Made by a program: the position numbers and the translations under genes. Shown piece by piece: positions 1-6,289 of a stretch of 19,550 bases of DNA (positions are counted from its first letter, which is position 1; every line of letters begins with the position of its first letter). Source of the DNA: an uncultured Bacilli bacterium (GTDB lineage Bacteria; Bacillota_I; Bacilli_A; RF39; UBA660); NCBI GenBank assembly GCA_934133155.1, contig CAKPAT010000014.1, positions 1 to 19,550 on the forward strand. Direction: 5' to 3'. Below the pieces are notes generated by a model, which was given only the letters and a program-made list of their open reading frames with translations, ran no database searches and was not told the DNA's origin.

Positions 1-1426
1 CTTGGTACCATTCTTTAAATCTTTTTATGGCGTTTTCTTCGTTATCTTTATCTTTTAGCATGTCATCGGTAATGTTGGTTACTTCGGTTATTTTTGCAGG
101 CAGTTTTCTACCTGGATTTATTAATTCATCGTATCTTTCTAATATTTCACCGTTTTTAATTTTTACGGCTCCTATTTCGATTATGGAATCTGCACCACCG
201 GCGTTAAATCCGGTTGTTTCAAAGTCAAATACGACATATGTGGTGTCATCTAGTAATGGTGTTTCGTCTGGTCTTACGGTTATGGCGACAGAATCATCTA
301 TCATGGTTAATTCTGTTCCATATAGTGCTTTAAATTTTTCTTCTTCTGGTTTTCCTTTATTATATTCTGTGACCGTGCTAAAGACGTGGGGAAATGCTTG
401 ACAGCCGTTGTGGTCAGTTATGGCAATAGCTTTATGTCCCCATTTTATGGCAGTGTTTACTAGTTCTATTTCGTCGGCTACTCCGTCCATTTGACTCATT
501 TTTGTATGGGTGTGAAGCTCTATTCTTTTTTCTTCGGCTGTGTCTACTCTGGTTTCATCTGTTTTATCCGATTTATTTATGTCTCTCGCATTTAATACTA
601 ATTCGTTTGAGTATTTGTCGTTTTTGACGTATCCTCTTATTATGTACCATTTTCCTTCTTTCAAGTTTTTATCATATTTATTAAATTCTTCTTTTCCATT
701 ACAAAAAATTTTACTGTACATACTGTCTGTTTTATCGGTTAGTTTTAATGTGATTATTTTAAAGTCATTTTTAGATGATTCAAAAACTTCTTTTCCAAAT
801 AGTTTAGCTTCGACTGTTACATTATCCATTTCATAGGTTATTAAATTTATTGGTGTTTTTTCGTCTATTATTTCTCTTCCCATGATGTATGGGCTTTCTA
901 TTTTGGGTGCTTCTTTTATTATTTTTTCTTTTTCTATTTGCTTTTCTATTTCTTTAGAGACTTCTTCATTGATATATGAAGCTATTTTTAAATTAAATCC
1001 AGCATTGTTTAAGTCTTTTTCTAAGGTGTCTTTTATACTTTCAAGCTTCATTTCTTCTGCTTTATTGGCAAGCTCGATTTTTAATATATTATTTTCTAAG
1101 GTCTGTTTACTTTCTTTGAATATGTTTAAAAGTGGAGCACTTTTGCTGTAAACATCTAAGAAATGATTATAATATTCTTTGTAGTTTTCCTGTTTTTCAG
1201 CGGTTATTTTGGAGTTTATACTTCCTGTTGCGCCAAATTTTTCTTTTAACTTTTTGTTAAAATCTAAATATACTTCAATAGGCAACGTACTTTTTAATGT
1301 AAGACAAAAAAGATATTTATCTTTACTTTTATTGCATATTATTTTGTCTAATGTACCTTTTTCAAAGTAATTTAAATCTTCTTTATTTGTGTTTAGTTCG
1401 CTTAATAGTAAATTTAGTTTATCCAT
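1..1426 (-). CDS. polC: DNA polymerase III PolC, N-terminal part (cut by window edge)
   Basis: This is the replicative DNA polymerase of low-GC Gram-positives. I translated the minus strand from the ATG at 1426 and the frame stays open to the window edge, giving about 475 residues, roughly the first third of a PolC of about 1,400. Residues 1-180 form the N-terminal region. Residues about 200-285 match the OB-fold domain (VTVEAKLFGKEVFE). The first part of the PHP domain begins at about residue 302 with LHTHTKMSQMDG at 304-315 and continues through ITDHNG near 336-341. The DEDDh proofreading exonuclease inserted in the PHP domain begins near 396 with the motif DFETTG at 401-406 and EIGAVKI after it. 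This OB-PHP-exonuclease order is specific to PolC and excludes DnaE. An AAAGGAG site lies at 1438-1444, somewhat far from the ATG. The gene lies 49 bases downstream of the DUF6273-like gene. Confidence 0.96.
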   Translation of the reverse strand, partial: MDKLNLLLSELNTNKEDLNYFEKGTLDKIICNKSKDKYLFCLTLKSTLPIEVYLDFNKKLKEKFGATGSINSKITAEKQENYKEYYNHFLDVYSKSAPLLNIFKESKQTLENNILKIELANKAEEMKLESIKDTLEKDLNNAGFNLKIASYINEEVSKEIEKQIEKEKIIKEAPKIESPYIMGREIIDEKTPINLITYEMDNVTVEAKLFGKEVFESSKNDFKIITLKLTDKTDSMYSKIFCNGKEEFNKYDKNLKEGKWYIIRGYVKNDKYSNELVLNARDINKSDKTDETRVDTAEEKRIELHTHTKMSQMDGVADEIELVNTAIKWGHKAIAITDHNGCQAFPHVFSTVTEYNKGKPEEEKFKALYGTELTMIDDSVAITVRPDETPLLDDTTYVVFDFETTGFNAGGADSIIEIGAVKIKNGEILERYDELINPGRKLPAKITEVTNITDDMLKDKDNEENAIKRFKEWYQ

Positions 1427-1475
1427 GTATGACCACACTCCTTTAACATTATAGCATGTTTTGAGAAATGTTCGA

Positions 1476-2432
1476 TTATTTTATTTCATACATTTCTGTT
1501 TTTGTACCTTTTCCTTTTAATGTGACAGTATTTGAAAGATAAACGACCGGAAGTATGTCTAGTTTAATAGATGTGTCGCCGTATCCACCTGTGCCACTTC
1601 CATCGGCGTCTCCAACACTTCCCTCTTTACTTATATACCAACTATAATAATTATCATCAGCATAACTACCATGAAGTGGTGTGATAATACGGTAGTCTAT
1701 ATTTAGTGCTAGATAGTTGTTTTCTTTGCAGATGGTACCTACTTTTTTAGATACATGTATAGAGGTACAGCTGGGGTTGGTACTGGCTTTTAGGTAGTCA
1801 GTTGCGGTAATTAGTCCAACCTTGCCTTGCCATGTTACACGTTTTTCGTCTTCGATATGTTTCTCTATTGTCTCACTTTCCCCGCTTGTTCCGCCAACAT
1901 TAAATGTGTGCGTGGTGATATACTTACTATCTAGAGTGCTTAAGTATTCGTTGTTGAGATAGGTGTTTAATGTGGCATCTTCAGTAACTGTTCCTAATTT
2001 GTTATACCCTTTATATATTCCTTCTTGTTTTGCCCAGACGTTACATTTTGATGTATTTTCACAGAATGTATTGTTTGCGTTATTTCTATGGTTTAATTCG
2101 TCATACTCTTTTTTTGCAATACTTTCTGTTTTCATAATTTTTAAGGTATTATCTTTTTCAATAGCGATTATGCGCCATGTATTTCCATTAAATTTTATGT
2201 AGTTGTTTGGATCTTTTCCTTTATAAATGTACCTTTCTTCATAGGAATCTTTATAAAGGCCATCACCTTCTGAAACAATTTTTTGTTTTAATTTTTCTAC
2301 ATTTATTTCTATTATATTTCCTTTTGCTTTTAAATTTATATTTGTATTAAAGGCGGAGTAACCTACCATCATACACATTAATAAAACTAGTGAAAACATT
2401 ATAATTTTTTTATTTTTATTTTTTCTTCGCAT
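1476..2432 (-). CDS. Secreted or membrane-anchored DUF6273-like protein
   Basis: I start it at the ATG at 2432, because GGTGGT lies just upstream and the next residues (MRRKNKNKK) are a normal positively charged signal-peptide start; the frame is open to 2498 but that would place 22 unlikely residues before the signal. Length is 318 aa. Residues about 10-28 are hydrophobic, followed by GYSAFNTNINLKAKG, which resembles the signal peptides of SipW-processed TasA/camelysin-type proteins. The rest resembles the DUF6273-type extracellular domain: NGNTWRII, then a segment with TLNTYLNNEYLSTLDS, then GLITATDYL, DYRIITPL, SWYIS and a final LPVVYLSNTVTLKGKGT. Two Cys pairs (CENTSKC; PSC with TIC) could form disulfides. 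The role is unknown; it is probably a cell-surface protein. It is divergent from the DUF3800 gene and upstream of polC on the same strand. The family call is from recalled pattern, not a search. Confidence 0.72.
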   Translation of the reverse strand: MRRKNKNKKIIMFSLVLLMCMMVGYSAFNTNINLKAKGNIIEINVEKLKQKIVSEGDGLYKDSYEERYIYKGKDPNNYIKFNGNTWRIIAIEKDNTLKIMKTESIAKKEYDELNHRNNANNTFCENTSKCNVWAKQEGIYKGYNKLGTVTEDATLNTYLNNEYLSTLDSKYITTHTFNVGGTSGESETIEKHIEDEKRVTWQGKVGLITATDYLKASTNPSCTSIHVSKKVGTICKENNYLALNIDYRIITPLHGSYADDNYYSWYISKEGSVGDADGSGTGGYGDTSIKLDILPVVYLSNTVTLKGKGTKTEMYEIK

Positions 2433-2452
2433 ATTTACCACCATTTCTTTTG

Positions 2453-2571
2453 CGTATAATTTCATATTATGTGTTAATATAGGTATAGAATGTATCAAAA
2501 ATAGGCGTAAATAGAGATTATTTTAAGTGATTTTGATATTAAATATATCGTATAATATGAAATTATACGAT
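2453..2571. repeat. 18-bp inverted repeat, one copy within a perfect dyad
   Basis: ATAATATGAAATTATACG occurs at 2552-2569 on the plus strand and, without mismatch, at 2453-2470 on the minus strand. The copy at 2552-2569 lies in a larger dyad at 2547-2571 with arms ATCGTATAAT and ATTATACGAT around ATGAA. The other copy is only an imperfect dyad and lies 21-38 bases upstream of the ATG at 2432. Paired operator-like dyads of this kind could bind a dimeric regulator; that is inference. AT-richness raises the chance of coincidence, but an 18-base perfect match this close is still unlikely. Confidence 0.6.
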
Positions 2572-2592
2572 CATTTTGGTGTTTTTTATCAA
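2562..2592 (-). promoter_or_regulatory. Possible promoter of the DUF6273-like gene
   Basis: On the minus strand TTGATA (2592-2587) is followed after 19 bases by a perfect TATAAT (2567-2562). The spacing is longer than the ideal 17. The -10 box lies inside the dyad at 2547-2571, so a protein bound there would block it. The leader would be about 120 nt. Confidence 0.35.
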
Positions 2593-2716
2593 AAAAAGAA
2601 TAGATATTTTGTGTCTATATATCTTTTATTGAAATGAGGTTATAGTTTTGCAATATATTCACCATATTTATCGCATTTTGCTCTTATACAAATAATTAAA
2701 TTTATTTTAAAAAGGA

Positions 2717-2744
2717 TTTTCACTTGCTATGTCGTATGTAATAT
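2717..2744 (+). promoter_or_regulatory. Possible promoter of the DUF3800 gene
   Basis: TTTTCA (2717-2722) and TAATAT (2739-2744) are separated by 16 bases, about 48 bases before the start codon. Both boxes deviate from consensus. Confidence 0.33.
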
Positions 2745-2791
2745 GTAGCATGCAAATTATATTTTGCTGGCTTTATTACGTGAGGTGAAAA

Positions 2792-3529
2792 ATGAAGAAA
2801 GATTATCAAGAAATTTTTATAAATATGGATGACTCTGGTGTCTTACATTCTAATGAAAGATGTTGTGTATATGGTGGAATTGTATTTACTAATAAAATAA
2901 ATCAAGAATGTTTTGAGAGAAAATATAAATGTATTTTAAAAAAAATTAGGTGTTGTTATTGCCGCTCTGATATATCACGATGTGTGCATATTTGCCCAGA
3001 AATTAAAGACACCAATATAAAACCTAGTCATAAAAGGTGGATTTGGAATTTGATAAAGAAAGAGACTTGTTTTGCTGTTATTATTGACAATAAAAAGGTT
3101 TGTTCTTCTATCATGAATAATAAGGTTTCTCGTGGTAGATATAGGGATTATACTCAAAGAATTATAATTAAAAAGGTTATTCAAAAATTAATAAGCAATA
3201 AAGTGATTAATCCTAATTTAAATGTTAAACTTGTGATAAGGATTGATCAACAAGCAACTGCAACTAATACAAATAGAGATTTTGTTTCTGATATTGAAAA
3301 GGAACTGACTGTTGGTATGACTAATTTTGAGTATAATATAATACATAAGCCAATTATTTTTTCTGAAATAATTATTGATTTAAAGTATGTTCTTTCACAT
3401 AAGCATGTATCTATACAGTCATCGGATTTTATAGCGGGTGAGACAAGAAGACTTATTATTTCTGATTTAGATAAAACAATTATGCTTAAGAAATTAGATT
3501 ATTTGGATGTTAAGCTTTTTTTACCATAA
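2792..3529 (+). CDS. DUF3800-like protein with Cys-rich insert
   Basis: The 245-aa protein starts at an ATG with GAGGTGA seven bases upstream. It has the acidic landmarks of DUF3800, a family with an RNase H-like fold that is often found in phage and defence neighbourhoods and whose biochemistry is poorly known: DDSG at residues 13-16 after a beta strand, YGGIVF at 27-32, EIK at 70-72, IRID at 149-152 and SSDFIAGETRR at 210-220. Unusual is a cluster just before EIK: C54, C55, C57, C64, H66 and C68, in CCYCRSDISRCVHIC, which could bind a metal. There is no signal peptide or membrane segment. The gene stands alone between the divergent intergenic region and the converging small-RNA candidate, whose terminator overlaps its stop codon. 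I assign the family with moderate confidence and give no function. Confidence 0.7.
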   Translation: MKKDYQEIFINMDDSGVLHSNERCCVYGGIVFTNKINQECFERKYKCILKKIRCCYCRSDISRCVHICPEIKDTNIKPSHKRWIWNLIKKETCFAVIIDNKKVCSSIMNNKVSRGRYRDYTQRIIIKKVIQKLISNKVINPNLNVKLVIRIDQQATATNTNRDFVSDIEKELTVGMTNFEYNIIHKPIIFSEIIIDLKYVLSHKHVSIQSSDFIAGETRRLIISDLDKTIMLKKLDYLDVKLFLP

Positions 3530-3556
3530 TAAAAGCTACCCATTTCTGGGTAGCTT
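3525..3556 (-). terminator. Intrinsic terminator of the small RNA and polysaccharide operon
   Basis: A perfect 10-bp stem (AAGCTACCCA at 3533-3542 with TGGGTAGCTT at 3547-3556) and a 4-base loop is followed on the minus strand by TTTTATTAT. On the plus strand the hairpin has no T run, so it is a proper terminator only for minus-strand transcripts, although it may still slow transcription from the DUF3800 gene. Confidence 0.88.
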
Positions 3557-3639
3557 CCCACACAAGGTGTCGTATTTATAAATACGATTAAACTCGCGTT
3601 CAACACTTGTATGTAGACCTGACGAGATTTCTCTCCGGT
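3525..3639 (-). ncRNA. Candidate small RNA of about 115 nt, family not recognised
   Basis: An untranslated minus-strand segment has a strong promoter just upstream and an intrinsic terminator at its end. Its G+C is much higher than its surroundings: I count 46 of 110 bases at 3531-3640, against 11 of 50 and 12 of 60 in the flanks. In very AT-rich genomes this is typical of structured RNA. Visible structure, 5' to 3': a GAGA-GAAA-TCTC hairpin (3635-3624); a bulged stem pairing 3614-3603 with 3570-3560 (ACAAG.TGT with ACACCTTGT); inside it an 18-base palindrome TCGTATTTATAAATACGA (3570-3587); then the terminator. The likely first base is A3639. I found no SRP GGAA/AGCAG motifs, no tmRNA CCA end, no tRNA features and no known riboswitch core. 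It could be a trans-acting sRNA or a new structured RNA. Alternatively it is only a complex 3' end of the operon, but the promoter argues against that. Confidence 0.68.
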
Positions 3640-3645
3640 ATGACA

Positions 3646-3674
3646 ATATTATCAAATTTCAATTTACTTGTCAA
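3646..3674 (-). promoter_or_regulatory. Sigma-A promoter of the small-RNA candidate
   Basis: Perfect TTGACA (3674-3669), 17-base spacer, TAATAT (3651-3646), and TGA directly before the -10, which is the extended -10 motif. The -35 box lies in the last codons of the upstream glycosyltransferase (Val-Asp-Lys-stop). Expected start is about 3639. Confidence 0.83.
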
Positions 3675-4584
3675 CACCTTTTTTAATCAATTTATTACAT
3701 ATATATATTTTAAGTATTCGAAGATATAAACTTGGAAATTTATAAGCGATAAAATATCTTATTTTTTGCAATGGACTATTTTGATATTTTAATATTTCTT
3801 TGGCTGTTTGTTTTAATATTTTTAAATAATGGTTTTTATTTAGTTGTTTTATTTTTATCATTAGGTTCGATAAGGTATAGAATTTTACTTTTAAGGTTTG
3901 TTTTATTAAATTTTTATCTTTAAATGTTTCTAAGCGATGATCGTAAGCTTTTAGGACATCTAAATTTTTTTCGGTAATATTATTACTTAGGCTATTTTCT
4001 ACGTACCTGTAGTGATAAAGCGGGTTATTTATATAGGTTATTTTTGAGGATTTTTGCAGTATATCGGTGATAATATATTCGTCTTCATGTATCATTTTTT
4101 TATATTTTAAATTTTCAAATAGTTCTTTTTTGTATAGTTTATTCCAAGGCACTACTGTCAGCATGTTAAATTCGTTATAGATATAATTATATTTTTGATT
4201 ATCTTTTATGTTAAAGTTTTGATACTTTAATTTTGATGTGTCTATATTTGATATAACAAGGTCACTTTTATTTTTTATCATTTCTTTGTACATTGTTTCT
4301 ATGGTGTTTTTTTCAATATAATCATCTGCATCTAGGAAGTATATGTATTTTCCTTTGGATAGTTCTAATCCTTTATTTCTTGCAGAGGACAAGCCTTCAT
4401 TTTTTTGTTTATATACTTTTATTTGGGGATATTTTTGATATATTTTAAAGGAGTTATCGGTTGAGCCGTCGTCTATCAAAATTATTTCTATATTTTTATA
4501 TGTTTGATTTACTGCGGAATTTAAACACTTTCCTAAATATTTTTCTTCATTATATACGGGCACTATTATTGTTATTAAATCCAC
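3664..4584 (-). CDS. GT2 family glycosyltransferase (last gene of polysaccharide operon)
   Basis: The 306-aa protein is a family 2 (GT-A fold) glycosyltransferase that transfers a sugar from a nucleotide donor during assembly of a surface polysaccharide; the sugar cannot be read from the sequence. The N-terminus has the typical strand TIIVPVYNEEKYL, the nucleotide-binding LIDDGSTDNS at 36-45, SSARNKGLE near 66-74, and the metal-binding DADD at 85-88. A later LYHYR motif is shared with its neighbour. The start is GTG at 4584, whose G is also the last base of the TAG stop of the gene before it, so the two are translationally coupled; AGGAA lies upstream. No signal peptide is seen; the C-terminal region is basic and may sit at the membrane. 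It is clearly a paralogue of the preceding gene. Confidence 0.92.
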   Translation of the reverse strand: MDLITIIVPVYNEEKYLGKCLNSAVNQTYKNIEIILIDDGSTDNSFKIYQKYPQIKVYKQKNEGLSSARNKGLELSKGKYIYFLDADDYIEKNTIETMYKEMIKNKSDLVISNIDTSKLKYQNFNIKDNQKYNYIYNEFNMLTVVPWNKLYKKELFENLKYKKMIHEDEYIITDILQKSSKITYINNPLYHYRYVENSLSNNITEKNLDVLKAYDHRLETFKDKNLIKQTLKVKFYTLSNLMIKIKQLNKNHYLKILKQTAKEILKYQNSPLQKIRYFIAYKFPSLYLRILKIYICNKLIKKGVDK

Positions 4585-5492
4585 TAATAGTTCCTCATTT
4601 TTAGGTACAGTTTAGGAAAATGTTTAAATAGAATTACTTTTATTTTATCTTTATTTTGAAGGCTTTTTATTTCAATTTCTTTTTGATACTCTTTAAATAA
4701 TTTATAATACTTTTTATATTTTGTTTTATCTAAGTTATAAATTACTTCACCAAAATTAATTAGTCTATATACTTCGGCTTTATACTGCAAATCTTTCATA
4801 TTTTTTTCTTTAAAGAAATCTATTATTTTGTTTATCTCAAGCACTTCTAAATGATTTTCATTATAGGTGTTTGAGGCACTTTCTTTTCTTATGCGGTAGT
4901 GATATAAAGGTGTTTCTAGGATAAATGATATTTTATTTATTTTTTGAAATACTTTAAAGTTAAAGGCTATGTCTTCGGCTATTTTTTTATTATCAAATTT
5001 TATATTTTCAAGTATTTCTTTTTTATAAAGTTTATTGCACACGGAAAAGTTAAATATTCCTTCGTATTTTTTTTCTTTTTCTAGGGTATAGTTTTTTTCT
5101 TTTATGAATTTATATTTACCATTTTTATAAAAATCATATCCACATACGGTTACATCACTTTGTGTTTTGCTAATATTTTCATACATTTTTTCAAGCATGT
5201 TTTGCTCTATGAAGTCATCGGCGTCAATAAAGGAGATGTATTTTCCTTTGGATAATTCTAATCCTTTATTTCTAGCTTTTGAAACGCCTTTGTTTTTTTG
5301 ATTTATTAGTCTTATTCTTTTATCTTTTTTTTGATATTTTTCGCATATTTCTTGTGAGTTATCGTTTGAGCCGTCATTTATTAAAATTATGTCTATATTT
5401 TCATATGTTTGCTTTATGATAGAATTTATACATTTATCTAGGTATTTTGATGTGTTATAAATGGGCACTATGACGGTTATTAAATCGTTCAT
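4584..5492 (-). CDS. GT2 family glycosyltransferase
   Basis: The 302-aa protein is a second family 2 glycosyltransferase: TVIVPIYNTSKYLDKC at the N-terminus, LINDGSNDNS near 37-46, SKARNKGLELSKGKYISF, the DXD-type DADD at 90-93, and LYHYRIRKESAS later. The ATG at 5492 is preceded by AAAGGAA and lies inside the end of the upstream gene (38-base overlap). It ends in TAG, which overlaps the GTG of the next gene by one base. Together with that next gene it forms a tandem paralogue pair; around the conserved ELSKGKY segment the two agree at 37 of 38 bases (4343-4380 and 5236-5273). It acts in the cytoplasm or at the inner membrane face on a lipid-linked sugar chain. Donor and acceptor are unknown. 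Confidence 0.92.
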   Translation of the reverse strand: MNDLITVIVPIYNTSKYLDKCINSIIKQTYENIDIILINDGSNDNSQEICEKYQKKDKRIRLINQKNKGVSKARNKGLELSKGKYISFIDADDFIEQNMLEKMYENISKTQSDVTVCGYDFYKNGKYKFIKEKNYTLEKEKKYEGIFNFSVCNKLYKKEILENIKFDNKKIAEDIAFNFKVFQKINKISFILETPLYHYRIRKESASNTYNENHLEVLEINKIIDFFKEKNMKDLQYKAEVYRLINFGEVIYNLDKTKYKKYYKLFKEYQKEIEIKSLQNKDKIKVILFKHFPKLYLKMRNY

Positions 5493-6243
5493 AAGGTATT
5501 CCTTTCTTATATGATTTTGCTCCTTTAAACATTAATTTTAAAGTTTTTAAAAAGTTTTTGTTTCTTACATTTTTATGTCTTATTAAGTATTGCAGACAGT
5601 TTAAATATTTTAATTTTGGAGATATGACAGAATATAAGGCTCCTTTATCGTAAAAAAATTTATCGGTGTAGCCTTTAAACCATGTTGATTTTTTATTTAT
5701 TATTTTTCCAATATAAGCATTTGATTTATATACTTTTAATTTGTTTTTTAAACAGTCTTTTAAAAAAATGGTATCTTCTCCATGAGAGTACAGACTATTT
5801 CCACCAAATAATTCATTTATTTTAATGTTTTTTATTTTATCTTTTTTGAAAGAAATTTGATAGGTGGCGTGTCTTTGGTAGTTAAAATGATTTAATTTTG
5901 TTATTTTTTTTATCTCTTTAATTTGACTATTTTTAAAATTAAATATAACCGCATCTGCTTTGGGGTAGTTTTTATAAAAATTTAATATTTCTTTTTCAAA
6001 ATTATTATAATATACACAGTCATTATCAGCAAATATTAATATATCTGCTTTACTTTTATTTATAGCCATATTTCTACTTATGCCTATTCCAATACTTGCG
6101 GTATCATATATTTTGAAGTTTTTATATTTTCTAAAGCCTATTTTCCCGCATTGATTTATTACAGTACATGGTGATTTTATATTCATTTTATCTAAATCTT
6201 TTATGTCTAAATTCATGACTGAAAGTAATATTTCTATGCTCAT
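5455..6243 (-). CDS. Glycosyltransferase-like protein (GT-A type, divergent)
   Basis: I place the start at the ATG at 6243 (262 aa), because AGGTGAT lies at the right distance; the GTG at 6252 would overlap this ribosome site. The protein begins MSIEILLSVMNL and resembles a Firmicutes group of polysaccharide-cluster glycosyltransferases that match family 2 only loosely. Visible are the segment SIGIGISRNMAINKSKADILIF, an acidic ADND (residues 72-75) in the place of the DXD motif, ELFGGNSLYSHGEDTIF in the place of the acceptor/base region (HGED), and a basic C-terminal part. The last 38 bases overlap the next gene in another frame, so its C-terminus is YERFNNRHSAHL. It lies 46 bases after the flippase gene. 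The glycosyltransferase role is well supported by motif order and context; the substrate is unknown. Confidence 0.82.
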   Translation of the reverse strand: MSIEILLSVMNLDIKDLDKMNIKSPCTVINQCGKIGFRKYKNFKIYDTASIGIGISRNMAINKSKADILIFADNDCVYYNNFEKEILNFYKNYPKADAVIFNFKNSQIKEIKKITKLNHFNYQRHATYQISFKKDKIKNIKINELFGGNSLYSHGEDTIFLKDCLKNKLKVYKSNAYIGKIINKKSTWFKGYTDKFFYDKGALYSVISPKLKYLNCLQYLIRHKNVRNKNFLKTLKLMFKGAKSYKKGIPYERFNNRHSAHL

Positions 6244-6289
6244 TCTTATCACCTTTTAATTTCATATTAACAAAATAATCATTAAAAAT

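Larger units (their letters stand above)
2433..2791. other. Divergent intergenic region, 359 bases
   Basis: I see no gene in this stretch. It separates the minus-strand DUF6273-like gene from the plus-strand DUF3800 gene. It is very AT-rich and holds an 18-bp inverted repeat, a 10-bp-arm dyad, and one weak promoter candidate for each direction; these are listed separately. Confidence 0.7.

Noticed and set aside
27..1151. Plus-strand open frames at 27-401, 540-836 and 882-1151
   Set aside because: They lie opposite the polC frame, encode Ser/Phe/Ile/Leu-rich chains typical of antisense of AT-rich genes, and have no ribosome site.
1438..1453. TGCTATAAT on the minus strand (1456-1448) as a promoter for polC
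   Set aside because: It matches an extended -10, but the start of transcription would fall within or next to the polC ribosome site, and no -35 is visible.
3525..3639. Small RNA as SRP RNA, tmRNA, 6S RNA or tRNA
   Set aside because: GTCAGGTC recalls the SRP RNA arm, but the GGAA and AGCAG parts are missing; it is too short for 6S or tmRNA, and there is no CCA end or tRNA arm.
2792..3639. DUF3800 protein and small RNA as a toxin-antitoxin or defence pair
   Set aside because: They converge with separate promoters and only share terminator bases; nothing in the RNA resembles a repeat array or a complementary antisense to the gene, so a functional link is not supported.
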